From NCBI GenBank assembly GCA_002449765.1, contig DJXN01000008.1, positions 67,626 to 131,625 on the forward strand: a DNA stretch of 64,000 nucleotides, read 5' to 3'. The DNA is from Fibrobacter sp. UBA7003. Its GTDB lineage: Bacteria > Fibrobacterota > Fibrobacteria > Fibrobacterales > Fibrobacteraceae. Below the pieces are notes generated by a model. That model was not told where the DNA came from. It did no database searches and worked only from the letters and a program-made list of their open reading frames with translations. Position 1 is the first letter of the stretch. Each line of letters begins with the position of its first letter. The position numbers and the translations under genes are program-made. Below, one piece after another: positions 7,977 through 16,790 of this stretch.

Positions 7977-9335
7977 ATGAACAACACTGCGTCCGATTTC
8001 TATTCCCAGCACTTCGAAGTTGCCGGATTCATCCGGGAAGTGTTCGGCTATATGGACCGGTTCAAGGGCCAGCTTTTCGTATTGAAGATTGACGATAGCC
8101 TTATGGACCATCCGCTGTTCCCCGTGCTCATGCGGGATATCGCCCTGTTGCACAAGGCGGGCATCCGCATCATCATCGTGCCGGGTACGCGGAACAGTAT
8201 CGACGCGCAGCTGAAGGCCTGGGAACTTGAAAGCAAGTTCGAGGGCGGCGTCCGGCTTACGAGCGAGGAGGCCCTGCCCCTCATTGAGCAGGCGAGCCTC
8301 GGGGTTGCACAGCGCATCATGAGCCACCTCACGGCGAGCGGGCTCAAGGGTATCCAGGGCAACTGGGTGCTCGCCCGGAGCCTCGGGGTTATTGACGGTA
8401 TCGACTACATGCGTACCGGGCGCATTGAACGTATCCAGCGCGATACGCTCGAACAGCTTTTGGACGAGAAGTTCGTGCCCATCATTCCGCCTATCGGGTG
8501 GAACAAGCTCGGGCACGCCTACAACATCAGTTCTACCGAGCTCGCGACTGAAATCTGCAAGTACATGCAGGTCGGCAAGCTCTTCTTTATCGGTAACGAG
8601 AACGGCATCAAGCTCAAGGGGCTTGTCACCGGCAAGAACACGAAGTATCTGGAACCGACCGACTCGGGCGTGATTTCTGCACTGGACGTGGACCAGGCGA
8701 AGGAACTCCTGGAACTCAATTCCGACGTGCTCGACTTCGCGCAGATGGACTACCTGATGAACGCCATCCGGGCGTGCGAGGCGGGCGCTAACCGCGTGCA
8801 TTTGCTGAGCGGTGAATTTCAGGGCAGCGTGCTGCAGGAAGTGTTCAGCGCGCGGGGCGACGGTACCATGGTGTACGCGAACCAGTACTCGAGTATCCGG
8901 CCCGCGAACATCGAGGACATTCCCGATATCCTGCGCATTATGCAGGACTACATCGCGAAGGGCTACCTGGTGCCGCGCACTCAGGAAAGCATTTCCGAGA
9001 AGCTCAAGGACTACGTGGTGTACAGCATCGACAACAGCATTCACGGTTGCGGCGCCTTGCACGAGTTCGAAGACGGGATGGCCGAAGTTGCGGGCATCGC
9101 GGTGGGTGCGAACTACCGCAAGTCGGGCATTGGCGATGCCATCGTGCGGCACCTGATTTCTGTCGGGCGCATGAAAGGCTACAGTAAGCTGTTCTTGCTC
9201 ACCACGCAGGCTCTCGACTGGTTCTACCACTTCGGATTCGAGGATGGTACGGTCGAGGATTTGCCCAAGAGCAAGCGCGACCATTACAACCAGAAGCGCA
9301 ACTCGCGTATCCTGATTCTCCCGCTGGATAAGTAG
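7977..9335 (+). CDS. argA: Amino-acid N-acetyltransferase (N-acetylglutamate synthase), ArgA type
   Basis: A 452-residue protein with the two-domain plan of classical N-acetylglutamate synthase: an amino-acid-kinase-like fold (about residues 25-290, with IIIVPGTRNSID and IIPPIGWN) and a C-terminal GNAT acetyltransferase domain (about 300-450, with AEVAGIAVGANYRKSGIGDAIVRHLI as the acetyl-CoA loop region). Family knowledge: it makes N-acetylglutamate from glutamate and acetyl-CoA, the first arginine-synthesis step, and is feedback-inhibited by arginine through the kinase-like domain. No other arginine gene is in the window. Spacing to the nitroreductase is one base, so they are probably cotranscribed. 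Confidence 0.9.
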   Translation: MNNTASDFYSQHFEVAGFIREVFGYMDRFKGQLFVLKIDDSLMDHPLFPVLMRDIALLHKAGIRIIIVPGTRNSIDAQLKAWELESKFEGGVRLTSEEALPLIEQASLGVAQRIMSHLTASGLKGIQGNWVLARSLGVIDGIDYMRTGRIERIQRDTLEQLLDEKFVPIIPPIGWNKLGHAYNISSTELATEICKYMQVGKLFFIGNENGIKLKGLVTGKNTKYLEPTDSGVISALDVDQAKELLELNSDVLDFAQMDYLMNAIRACEAGANRVHLLSGEFQGSVLQEVFSARGDGTMVYANQYSSIRPANIEDIPDILRIMQDYIAKGYLVPRTQESISEKLKDYVVYSIDNSIHGCGALHEFEDGMAEVAGIAVGANYRKSGIGDAIVRHLISVGRMKGYSKLFLLTTQALDWFYHFGFEDGTVEDLPKSKRDHYNQKRNSRILILPLDK

Positions 9336-9336
9336 T

Positions 9337-9927
9337 ATGAACACACTCGAAGCAATACGCACACGTCGCAGTACCCGCAAGTTCAAGGCACAGCCTGTGG
9401 AACTCGAGAAGTTGAAGCAGATTGTCGAGGCGGGTCAGTTTGGCCCTACCGGCGGCAACGCTCAGACGAATCACTTCTTCGTGATTTCGGATGCTTCGGT
9501 GATTGCGAAACTCAAGGAACTGGTACAGGCAGCGTTCGCGAAGATGGAACTCCGCGAAGACCTGTACAAGAGCCTCAAGAATTCCATCACGCTCGCCCGC
9601 AAAGGCAATTACTCGTTCTGCTACACGGCGCCTGTTCTGATTGTAGTCGCGAACAAGAAAGATTACGGCAACAACATGGCCGACGTGGCATGCGCGGTGG
9701 AGAACATGATGCTTGCGGCGAACGAGCTCGACCTGGGCAGTTGCTACATCAACCAGCTCAAGTGGCTGAACGAAGACCCGACGCTCCTCGAATACCTGCG
9801 TGGCCTTGGCTTGCGCGAAGACGAACGCGTGTACGCCTCCGTTGCCATCGGCTACGCCGATACGGAGAGTGGCCTCCCGAACCGCAGCCAGTCGCCCCGC
9901 ACCGGCAACGAAGTCGTGTTTGTGTAA
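9337..9927 (+). CDS. Nitroreductase-family flavoprotein
   Basis: A 196-residue FMN enzyme of the nitroreductase family. The N-terminal signature TRRSTRKFKAQPVE (residues about 8-21) contains the FMN-phosphate-binding arginines, and FGPTGGNAQTNHFFV and the C-terminal GYADTESGLPNRSQ fit the family. Such enzymes are dimers that use NAD(P)H to reduce nitroaromatics, quinones or other electrophiles; the physiological substrate is not predictable. The start lies one base after the argA stop. Confidence 0.88.
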   Translation: MNTLEAIRTRRSTRKFKAQPVELEKLKQIVEAGQFGPTGGNAQTNHFFVISDASVIAKLKELVQAAFAKMELREDLYKSLKNSITLARKGNYSFCYTAPVLIVVANKKDYGNNMADVACAVENMMLAANELDLGSCYINQLKWLNEDPTLLEYLRGLGLREDERVYASVAIGYADTESGLPNRSQSPRTGNEVVFV

Positions 9928-10028
9928 ATTCTGCTAAAACCCGACTTTTTTGCAAAGAAATCCAATTCAAGGACATTTTGTCAACGAGAAAAACTGCCTG
10001 GCGGGCGCCTGCGGGCTGTAAATCCATA

Positions 10029-10077
10029 TATATTTTGGGTGTTGTTTGAAGTGAAGGCGCCTTCGCGCCTTAAAGGG
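10029..10077 (+). promoter_or_regulatory. Promoter box and leader hairpin before GH5 cellulase
   Basis: A TATATTTT box (10029-10036) is followed by a perfect seven-base-pair stem AAGGCGC (10054-10060) / GCGCCTT (10065-10071) with loop CTTC, and directly by the ribosome binding site AAAGGG (10072-10077). The hairpin abuts the ribosome binding site, so it could affect translation start as well as mRNA life. The pectate lyase leader has a similar order of elements. Confidence 0.5.
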
Positions 10078-10082
10078 ATGTT

Positions 10083-11573
10083 ATGCTTAAAAGCAGATTC
10101 AGGACTGCGGCGCAGGCCGCTTCCTTCTCCGTGGCGTCGCTTGCTGTGCTCGCGAATGCCGAAACGCTCCCGACGGCGGGCGAAATGTTCAACAAGATGG
10201 GCTTCGGGATAAACATCGGCAACACGATGGAAGTTCCAGGCAACCCGACGGGTTGGGGAAACAAGTTCCCGACAGAGGCCTACATTGATTCGGTGAAGGC
10301 GGCGGGGTTCAGCACCATACGCATTCCCTGCGCCTGGGACAGCCACGCTAAGGATGGCGTGATTAACGAAAGCTGGATGGACTCGGTGCAGACGGTGGTG
10401 GACATGTGCATGCGCGCAGGCCTCGTGACGGTCCTGAACATCCATTGGGATGGCGGCTGGCTCGAAGAGAACCTGAAGGACGAAAAGAAGGACGAGGTGA
10501 ACGCGAAGCAGAAATCCTACTGGACGCAGATTGCGACGCGTTTCAAGGACTATAACGAGAACCTGCTCTTTGCGAGCGCGAACGAGCCCGCGACTACCGA
10601 CGACAATTACAGGCACGAGACGGAAATCCTGATGGTATACCACCAGACGTTCGTGGATGCCGTGCGCGCAACGGGCGGCAACAACGCGAGCCGTACTCTT
10701 GTAATCCAGGGACCTTCCACGAGTATCGACCGCACGACCGAGGTGATGCCGGTTTCCAAGCTCCCGAAGGACGTGATTGAAAACCGCCTGATGGTCGAGG
10801 TGCATTTTTACGACCCGTACACCTACACGCTCATGAACGACATTGCCGACTGGGGCGCGCAAGTTTATCCGCAATACTACTGGGGCGATGACCTTGCGAC
10901 CGGTGCAGACATCGTGCACAACTGCGGTTACAACGCCTGGGCGGGCGCGATGGGCGACAAGTGCACCAGCGCGCAGATTCAGGAACAGTTCGGCAAGATG
11001 AAGACGAACTTTGTGGACAAGGGCGTGCCCGTGATTATCGGCGAGTTCGGTGCGAACGACCGTGTGGGCGTGCTGACGGGCGACAACTACGCGAAGCACC
11101 GCAAGGGCCGCCTTGCCTATTACGACGCCGTGATGAAACTCGCGAAACAGAACAAGGTTGTGCCCATCGCCTGGGATACCGGTCACGAGGGCGAAAACAA
11201 CATGACCATTATCCGCAGGCAGTCCGCGCCGGACGGCTCCGTGTTCGACATGGACGTGCTGAAGATTATGCGCAGTGCCTACGGGCTCGGCGACTATGTG
11301 AACAATGGCATCACGCACGTGGAAAATTTCAAGGCCGGCGGCGAAACGACGGGCATCGTGAACGGCGCGCAGTTGGGTGAGGGCTTGGCGCGCGTGACCT
11401 CCGGGATTGTCCGCGTGGGCAACCGCCTGGAATCTGCGGGCGAGATCAGGCTGTTCAACCTGAACGGAACGCTTGTCCGCACCGCGATAAACGGCATGTC
11501 GCTCGAAAACATTCCGCACGGTATATATATTGCCAAGGGCGCTGGCGCCTTGGTGAGGGTTGATATCCGGTAA
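10083..11573 (+). CDS. Secreted GH5 family cellulase / endoglucanase
   Basis: A 496-residue secreted glycoside hydrolase that would cut beta-1,4-glucan chains with retention of configuration. After a signal peptide ending near residue 27 comes the GH5 barrel: [35 protein letters not shown], the acid/base glutamate in ASANEPAT near residue 167, VEVHFYDPY, and the nucleophile glutamate in IIGEFGAND near 320. About 80 C-terminal residues ([13 protein letters not shown], then [10 protein letters not shown]) look like the beta-sandwich tail of type IX secretion substrates, though the FPNP start of such tails is not seen. Cellulase versus another GH5 activity (mannanase, xylanase) cannot be decided from motifs alone. 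Confidence 0.9.
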   Translation: MLKSRFRTAAQAASFSVASLAVLANAETLPTAGEMFNKMGFGINIGNTMEVPGNPTGWGNKFPTEAYIDSVKAAGFSTIRIPCAWDSHAKDGVINESWMDSVQTVVDMCMRAGLVTVLNIHWDGGWLEENLKDEKKDEVNAKQKSYWTQIATRFKDYNENLLFASANEPATTDDNYRHETEILMVYHQTFVDAVRATGGNNASRTLVIQGPSTSIDRTTEVMPVSKLPKDVIENRLMVEVHFYDPYTYTLMNDIADWGAQVYPQYYWGDDLATGADIVHNCGYNAWAGAMGDKCTSAQIQEQFGKMKTNFVDKGVPVIIGEFGANDRVGVLTGDNYAKHRKGRLAYYDAVMKLAKQNKVVPIAWDTGHEGENNMTIIRRQSAPDGSVFDMDVLKIMRSAYGLGDYVNNGITHVENFKAGGETTGIVNGAQLGEGLARVTSGIVRVGNRLESAGEIRLFNLNGTLVRTAINGMSLENIPHGIYIAKGAGALVRVDIR

Positions 11574-11587
11574 TTTTTCTATCTTTG
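11560..11587 (+). promoter_or_regulatory. Promoter, TTG-N17-TATCTTTG, for folE
   Basis: TTG at 11560-11562, a 17-base spacer and TATCTTTG at 11580-11587, five bases before the folE ATG. It overlaps the end of the GH5 gene. No ribosome binding site fits before the start, so a leaderless mRNA is likely. Confidence 0.55.
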
Positions 11588-11592
11588 CCCGC

Positions 11593-12159
11593 ATGAACTT
11601 GAAGATGATGGAAGACGGCTTCCGGATGATTCTCACCGGCATGGGCGAGAATCCGAACCGCGAAGGCTTGCTTGATACGCCGAAGCGTGTCGCGAAGATG
11701 TATGCCGAACTCATGACCGGCCTTTCGGGCGAGACCCGCGCCGAAGACATTCTCAAGACGCGTTTCCACGAGAAGTACGACGAGATGATTATCGTGCCGG
11801 ATATCGAGTTCGCGAGCATGTGCGAACATCATTTTCTGCCGTTTACGGGCAAGGCGCACGTGGCCTACATTCCGGGCGACTGCGTGGTGGGCCTTTCCAA
11901 GATCCCGCGCGTCGTTGAATTCTATGCCCGCTTCCCGCAAATCCAGGAACGCATGACCCGCCAGATTGCAGAACTTATCCAGAAGGAACTGAACCCGAAG
12001 GGAGTCGCCGTGGTGCTCGAGGCATCCCACATGTGCATGACCATGCGCGGGGTAAAGAAGCCCGGTGCCACGATGGTCACGACCCAGCTTCTCGGCCGTT
12101 TCAAGACCGACGAGAAGACCCGCGCCGAGTTCATGTCGCGTATCTACGCGCCCCGTTAA
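11593..12159 (+). CDS. folE: GTP cyclohydrolase I
   Basis: A 188-residue enzyme that converts GTP to 7,8-dihydroneopterin triphosphate, the entry to tetrahydrofolate synthesis. The zinc ligands are present: Cys77 and His80 in MCEHHFLPF and Cys148 in [16 protein letters not shown] and the C-terminal RIYAPR region also fit. ATG 11593 is chosen over an in-frame start 33 bases upstream because TATCTTTG lies immediately before it and it gives the normal family N-terminus. A strong terminator follows. It is a single-gene transcript, close to folD of the same pathway but not in an operon with it. Confidence 0.96.
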   Translation: MNLKMMEDGFRMILTGMGENPNREGLLDTPKRVAKMYAELMTGLSGETRAEDILKTRFHEKYDEMIIVPDIEFASMCEHHFLPFTGKAHVAYIPGDCVVGLSKIPRVVEFYARFPQIQERMTRQIAELIQKELNPKGVAVVLEASHMCMTMRGVKKPGATMVTTQLLGRFKTDEKTRAEFMSRIYAPR

Positions 12160-12189
12160 ATTGCCGCTTTTGGATTTATTGTCCATAGA

Positions 12190-12221
12190 AACTCGCGTAA
12201 GCCGCGAGTTTTTCCTTTTTT
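12190..12221 (+). terminator. Intrinsic terminator after folE
   Basis: AACTCGCG (12190-12197), loop TAAGC, CGCGAGTT (12203-12210), then TTTCCTTTTTTT. It is a perfect eight-base-pair stem with a T-rich tail, 30 bases after the folE stop. The promoter box TATCTTTA of the next gene follows at 12229-12236. Confidence 0.85.
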
Positions 12222-12270
12222 TGCGAGGTATCTTTATATGCGGTTACGGAGCAAAACAAGGAGTAATACA

Positions 12271-13515
12271 ATGAAATCTCGATTCTTCAGGAATCTGGCG
12301 AAGGGCATTGTGGTTGCTAGTGCTGCTTTCGCCGTTGTCAACTGCGATGATTCCGCGTTGACCAATGCCCCGCAATACGATCCGAACGATCCGCTTGCCG
12401 CGCTTAGTTCTTCGGGCATGGTCGATCCCTCCCAAATGGGGGACGGGACGGTGACTCCGGGCGGCGACGATGCCTGCTTGGCCTCTAGCCTGCCCGATGC
12501 TTGCGGCCCTGGGACAAATCCTGTCGTAAATCCGACGAGTAGTGCCGATGAGAATCTTTCTTCCAGTGCCGATGTAAACCCGACAAGTTCCGAAATGGTC
12601 GCGCCCGCTTCCAGCGAGTCGGTTTCGGCTGAATCTTCTTCTAGCGAGGCGGCTCCGGTCGTTTCTTCTTCCAGCGAAGAAGCGAAGCCCGCTGTTCCGA
12701 AAATTTTCCTCGCGAACGACAAGGAAGAAGAAAAGAACTATATGGAAGTCGAGTACAAGACAAGGACAGGCTGGGATGGGGAAGGAATCCTCGCATATCC
12801 CAAGCGTCTGACCGACAATCCGGACCAGAAGCACGCCATCGTGGTGTGGGGCCCCGGTGGTGGTACTCAGCCGAGTGCATACGAAGGCATGATTCGCCGT
12901 CTTGCTTCTCACGGTTTCGTGGTGGTTGCTCTCAAGGAATCTCCGGGCAACGCGACCCAGGCCATCAAGGCTCTCGACTGGCTGGATGGGCTGAACAAGG
13001 ATTCGAACAGCCCGCTGTTTGGCAAGCTCGACATGAATACGGTCGGTTGCTCGGGCCACTCCATGGGTGGTCTCGAATCCGAACAGGCCCTCATCAAGGA
13101 CAGGCGCGTGCTTACCGCATTCCTCAACAACAGCGGTGACTGGGGCGGAGCCGGTGCCATGAAGGTGGCGACCGACCGGACTATCGCTATCCTCTACGGT
13201 GAAGGCGGCATGGAACGCGGCAACGCCGAGAACGATTACAACAACGCGAACGTCAAGGCACCTGCATGCCTTATCCAGATGACGGGTGGCAAGGGTACCG
13301 AATGCTACGAAGTCGCTCCCGGCCGCAGGGAATGCGGTTACGGTCACGGTTCCGGCTCGTGGGACGGCATGGCCGCTACGGTTGCCTGGATGCGCTGGCA
13401 TCTCGGTGGCGAAGAATGGCGTAAGGCAGACTTCGTAGGCACCAGCGGCAAGTACATCGACGGAAACATCGCCGGCCACGATGGCAAGTGGAAAGGCCAG
13501 TGCAAGAACTTCTAA
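12271..13515 (+). CDS. Secreted alpha/beta-hydrolase lipoprotein with serine-rich linker
   Basis: A 414-residue predicted lipoprotein esterase. ATG 12271 is chosen because AAGGAG lies seven bases upstream; the signal then ends at FAVVNCDD, an acceptable lipobox. Residues about 40-140 are a Ser/Thr/Glu linker with repeated SSSE-type units, typical of extracellular Fibrobacter proteins. The catalytic domain (about 150-380) has an oxyanion-type stretch VVWGPGGGTQPSAYE, the nucleophile serine in CSGHSMGG, and a late GHGSGSWDG that may hold the catalytic histidine. This resembles dienelactone-hydrolase, cutinase or PET-hydrolase-like lipases and carbohydrate esterases; the substrate is unknown, with a plant cell-wall ester the natural guess. 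A strong terminator follows. Confidence 0.82.
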   Translation: MKSRFFRNLAKGIVVASAAFAVVNCDDSALTNAPQYDPNDPLAALSSSGMVDPSQMGDGTVTPGGDDACLASSLPDACGPGTNPVVNPTSSADENLSSSADVNPTSSEMVAPASSESVSAESSSSEAAPVVSSSSEEAKPAVPKIFLANDKEEEKNYMEVEYKTRTGWDGEGILAYPKRLTDNPDQKHAIVVWGPGGGTQPSAYEGMIRRLASHGFVVVALKESPGNATQAIKALDWLDGLNKDSNSPLFGKLDMNTVGCSGHSMGGLESEQALIKDRRVLTAFLNNSGDWGGAGAMKVATDRTIAILYGEGGMERGNAENDYNNANVKAPACLIQMTGGKGTECYEVAPGRRECGYGHGSGSWDGMAATVAWMRWHLGGEEWRKADFVGTSGKYIDGNIAGHDGKWKGQCKNF

Positions 13516-13534
13516 GAATCTCCACACTCACTCC

Positions 13535-13570
13535 AAAAAAGTGCCTCGCCATACCGGCGGGGCACTTTTT
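13535..13570. terminator. Bidirectional intrinsic terminator
   Basis: AAAAAAGTGCC and GGCACTTTTT form a long stem, extended inside by CGCC / GGCG around an ATACC loop (one unpaired pair between). A and T runs flank both ends. It lies between the convergent genes ending at 13515 and 13597 and can serve both. Confidence 0.9.
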
Positions 13571-13596
13571 ATAGAGGCTTGTCTTGGGGGTGGTGG

Positions 13597-14244
13597 CTAG
13601 TTGCCCCAGACCCTGAATTCGGATGCGCTTACGGACGCGGCTTCGCCTTCGTGAACTTCCTCGATGCGGCAGAAAAGCTTGCCGGCGCCTCTCAGGAGCT
13701 TGTCGAAGGGGAAGTATTGGATTTCCTTCTGCTTGTTGATTTCGAAGGTGCCGACCTTGTTCGCTTCGGTGACGGCGTCATGGTAGATGGAAATTTTCTT
13801 GATGGCGCCGTGCTTTTCAAAATCCTCGTCGGTTTTCTGGTAGCCGTTCGCGATGCTGAATCCTGCGATGACCTTGGCCTTCACCTTGATGGCGATGGTC
13901 AGGTTCTTCTGGCCTTCCCATTTGGCGGCCCAGGCGGTCGCGGTATTGTCGTCGCGCAGCCTGCTGTTGGGGTCGTGGCCTCCGGCGAGAACATTCGATG
14001 CGGCGGCGTAGAGCATCACGTCGTTCCACTTGACCGGGCATCCGTCCAGCTTGCAGACCTCGAAGAACTTGTCGGGATCGTTCTTCAGGAGGTTCTCGTA
14101 GTATTCCTTGGCGCACTGAGCTTCGTCTTCCGGGGCGGCATTGCCCCACCCGTTGACCGGATCACCGCTGGTGCAGTTCGGTTCTGCATGGAGGGCCGTG
14201 ACGCACGAGGCGAAGAACAGGCTTGTCAGTAATTTCTTGTACAT
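13597..14244 (-). CDS. Secreted protein with discoidin-like (NADase-type glycan-binding) domain
   Basis: A 215-residue exported protein: signal peptide to about residue 20, a cysteine-containing N-terminal part (NCTSG, QCAKEYY, VCKLDGC), then a C-terminal beta-sandwich of about 130 residues. The pattern SRLRDDNTATAWAAKW followed by AIKVKAKVIAGFSIANGYQKT is characteristic of the galactose-binding-like fold that PFAM calls NADase-type glycan-binding. By family it would bind a glycan or polysaccharide outside the membrane; ligand unknown. It shares a terminator region with the hydrolase lipoprotein. The fold assignment is from memory of the family pattern. Confidence 0.72.
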   Translation of the reverse strand: MYKKLLTSLFFASCVTALHAEPNCTSGDPVNGWGNAAPEDEAQCAKEYYENLLKNDPDKFFEVCKLDGCPVKWNDVMLYAAASNVLAGGHDPNSRLRDDNTATAWAAKWEGQKNLTIAIKVKAKVIAGFSIANGYQKTDEDFEKHGAIKKISIYHDAVTEANKVGTFEINKQKEIQYFPFDKLLRGAGKLFCRIEEVHEGEAASVSASEFRVWGN

Positions 14245-14374
14245 TCGCGTTATCCCGTTTTTACCTGAAAAATAGATATTTTGAAAAAAGATGTAATTTA
14301 ATAATAGGCTCTTTTTCTATGATATAATTACTATTTTAATGAAGTCTAGGAACGTCAAACCGGAGTTTAATCGC

Positions 14375-15598
14375 ATGAACGCAGCAATTCTGACCAATGA
14401 GTTCCCGCCGGAGATTTACGGTGGTGCAGGTATCCATGTCAAGTTCCTCACGCAGGAACTCGCAAAGCTTTGCCACATCGAGGCGCGCTGCTTCGGAGAC
14501 CAGGATGTCGACGAGGACAATATCCGTGCATTGGGCTTTTCGCGCAAGATCGGGCTGAATCCGGAAGATGACCGTTTCCAGAAAATTTTCAAGCCGCTCG
14601 ATATCAACCTGCAGTGGGCCGCTACCCTCAAGGATATTGACGTAATCCATTGTCACACCTGGTACAGCCATTTCGGCGGCGTGCTTGCGAGCCGCCTTTT
14701 GCAGTGCCCGCTAATCCTCACTACGCATTCGCTTGAACCGCACCGCCCGTGGAAGGCGGAACAGCTCGGTGACGGCGGTTATGCCATGAGCTGCTGGATC
14801 GAACGCACGGCCTACGAGGCTGCCGACGGCGTGATTGCGGTGAGCGAGGGCATGAAGCGCGACGTGATGAAACTCTATGGTGTGCCCGAGGACCGCGTAA
14901 AGGTTATCTACAACGGCATCGACCCGGAATTCTACGCGCCGACATTCAATGCGGGCATCCTCGAGAAGTGGGGCGTGGACCCGAACCGCCCCTACGTGCT
15001 GTTCGTGGGCCGCATTACGCGCCAGAAGGGCATTAGCCAGCTTATCCAGGCCATTCCGCAAATCGACAAGAAGGCGCAGGTGGTGCTCTGTGCGGGTGCT
15101 CCCGATACGGTGGAACTCGCCGAGGAATGCAAGTCGCTTATCGAAAAGGTCCAGGCCACCCGCGACGGCGTGGTGTGGATTCAGGAAGCCGTCCCGCACG
15201 AGGAACTCCGCGTGCTCTACAGCCATGCGACCGTGTTTGCCACGCCCTCGCTCTACGAGCCGTTCGGGATAATCAACCTCGAGGCGATGAGCTGCGGGAC
15301 CCCGGTGGTGGGTTCTGCGGTGGGCGGGATTCCCGAGATTATCGTGGACGGCGAAACCGGATTCCTGGTGCCGCTCAAGCACGTGTCCGAGACGGATTTC
15401 GAGCCTGCCGACCCGAAGGCCTTCCAGACCGACTTTGCGAACAAGCTAAACAAGGTTCTCGCAGACCCGGAACTCGCGAAGAAAATGGGCGAGGTAAGCC
15501 GCAAGCGTGCCGTAGATGTGTTCAGCTGGAAGTCTATCGCCAAGCAGACGTACGACTTTTACCAGGAATGCATCGAGCGCTACAAGAAAAGTAAGTAA
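14375..15598 (+). CDS. glgA: Glycogen synthase, ADP-glucose type (GT4-like, TIGR02149-like)
   Basis: A 407-residue glycosyltransferase expected to extend alpha-1,4-glucan chains. It matches the short GT4-type glycogen synthase: N-terminal AAILTNEFPPEIYGGAGIHV (glucosyl acceptor and ADP-sugar loop), VIHCHTWYSHFGG, TTHSLEPHRPWK, and the C-terminal nucleotide-sugar site FVGRITRQKG with EPFGIINLEAMSCGTPVVGSAVGG. ATG 14375 has GGAG nine bases upstream and gives the usual family N-terminus; an in-frame ATG at 14339, beside a CTATTTTA box, would add 12 residues. Fibrobacter is known to store glycogen. The stop overlaps the macro-domain start (TAATG), so the two are cotranscribed. Confidence 0.9.
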   Translation: MNAAILTNEFPPEIYGGAGIHVKFLTQELAKLCHIEARCFGDQDVDEDNIRALGFSRKIGLNPEDDRFQKIFKPLDINLQWAATLKDIDVIHCHTWYSHFGGVLASRLLQCPLILTTHSLEPHRPWKAEQLGDGGYAMSCWIERTAYEAADGVIAVSEGMKRDVMKLYGVPEDRVKVIYNGIDPEFYAPTFNAGILEKWGVDPNRPYVLFVGRITRQKGISQLIQAIPQIDKKAQVVLCAGAPDTVELAEECKSLIEKVQATRDGVVWIQEAVPHEELRVLYSHATVFATPSLYEPFGIINLEAMSCGTPVVGSAVGGIPEIIVDGETGFLVPLKHVSETDFEPADPKAFQTDFANKLNKVLADPELAKKMGEVSRKRAVDVFSWKSIAKQTYDFYQECIERYKKSK

Positions 15599-16650
15599 TG
15601 CCCTTCGAGATTGTACGCAACGACATTACCAAGGTCAAGGCTGATGCCATCGTAAATTCCGCGAATAGGCACCCTATTTGCGGGGGCGGTACCGAATACC
15701 AGATTTACGAGGCCGCAGGCCGCGAAGATCTGCTGAAGGCCCGCGAGCAGGTTGGCCCGCTGGATGTTGCCGAGGTGGCGGTGACGCCCGCGTTCGCGCT
15801 AGACGCGAAGTACATCATCCATACCGTGGGGCCAAAGTGGAATGACGGCAAGTCCGGCGAAATGCTCGCGCTCGCAAATTGCTACCGTAATGCCCTCGAT
15901 AAGGCGAAGGAACTGGGTTGTGAGTCCATCGCCTTCCCGCTTATTTCCAGCGGTGTGTTCCGTTTCCCGAAGGATTATGCCGTAAGGATTGCGACGCAGG
16001 CTATCGGCGAGTTCTTGCAGACAAACGAAATACTGGTGACCCTCGTGGTTTTTGACCGCAAGGCGTTCGAAGTTTCCGAGGATTTGTACAGCGATATCCA
16101 GGCGTTTATCGACGACAATTACGTACAAGATAAATACGAGGGTGTGCGCAGGTATGCAAGGCGGCGCTGGCAAGGTCGCAACGTTCCCGACGAGGAATGC
16201 GAAGACATGGCCCTGCAATCGCCGCAGATTCCTGCCGAGGAACCTCTCTATTGCGCGATGAAACTGGCAGAAAAAAGCTCGGCAAGCCTCGATGACATTC
16301 TCGCGAAACCTGGCGAAACCTTCTGCGACAAGCTTTTCAATCTCATTCACGAAAAGAACCTGGACGACGTGGAAGTCTACAAGAAGGCAAATCTCGACCG
16401 CAAGCATTTTTCCAAGATACGCAGCAACGTGAAGTACAAGCCCACCAAGAAGACGGCCCTCGCGCTTGCCATCGCGCTCCACCTGAACATGGACGAGACA
16501 AAGGACTTGCTCGCCCGCGCGGAACTCGCGCTTTCGCCCTCCAACAGGGGCGACCTGGTCGTTTCGTACTTTATCGAGCGCGGAATGTTCGATATCTGGG
16601 AAATCAATAACATGCTTTTCAAGTTCGGGCTGCCGACTCTTGGCGCTTAA
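15598..16650 (+). CDS. Macro-domain protein with C-terminal helix-turn-helix-like domain
   Basis: A 350-residue protein. Residues 1-165 are a macro domain that binds ADP-ribose or its derivatives: IVNSANRHPICGGGTEYQIYEAAG for the adenine/ribose loop, YIIHTVGPKW, and the second loop PLISSGVFRFPKDYA. Macro proteins of this class remove ADP-ribose or O-acetyl from targets. Residues about 165-235 are a linker. The C-terminal domain (about 245-350), starting DVEVYKKANLDRKHFSKIRS and containing TALALAIALHLNMDETKDLL, resembles XRE-like helix-turn-helix domains. The start overlaps the glgA stop by one base. It is followed by a VWA gene, a neighbour I associate with this long macro form in other bacteria. 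Confidence 0.88.
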   Translation: MPFEIVRNDITKVKADAIVNSANRHPICGGGTEYQIYEAAGREDLLKAREQVGPLDVAEVAVTPAFALDAKYIIHTVGPKWNDGKSGEMLALANCYRNALDKAKELGCESIAFPLISSGVFRFPKDYAVRIATQAIGEFLQTNEILVTLVVFDRKAFEVSEDLYSDIQAFIDDNYVQDKYEGVRRYARRRWQGRNVPDEECEDMALQSPQIPAEEPLYCAMKLAEKSSASLDDILAKPGETFCDKLFNLIHEKNLDDVEVYKKANLDRKHFSKIRSNVKYKPTKKTALALAIALHLNMDETKDLLARAELALSPSNRGDLVVSYFIERGMFDIWEINNMLFKFGLPTLGA

Positions 16651-16653
16651 AAT

Positions 16654-16785
16654 GTCGCCTGCCAGGCGACCAAAACGCCTCACCTAACATCTATTATTGC
16701 CATCGTTAACCGGTCGCAAATGTGAAGGTGCGAACGCACCAAGCCAGCGACCACTACCTAAGCCGCATTCATAGCGGCACGGAGG
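16654..16785 (+). promoter_or_regulatory. Structured leader RNA candidate upstream of VWA gene
   Basis: A 140-base gap holds four inverted repeats: GTCGCCTG-C-CAGGCGAC (16654-16670); an outer GGTCGC (16712-16717) / GCGACC (16747-16752) that encloses GGTGCG-AA-CGCACC (16727-16740); and GCCGC (16762-16766) / GCGGC (16774-16778) directly before the ribosome binding site GGAGG (16781-16785). A TATTATTG box near 16692-16699 could be the promoter. The first palindrome may end the macro transcript, although it lacks a T run. The rest would form a folded 5' leader of roughly 80 bases. Confidence 0.5.
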
Positions 16786-16790
16786 CAATC

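Noticed and set aside
7692-9386. 564-codon open frame on the minus strand
   Set aside because: Shadow of the FKBP and argA genes; no family match and no plausible start.
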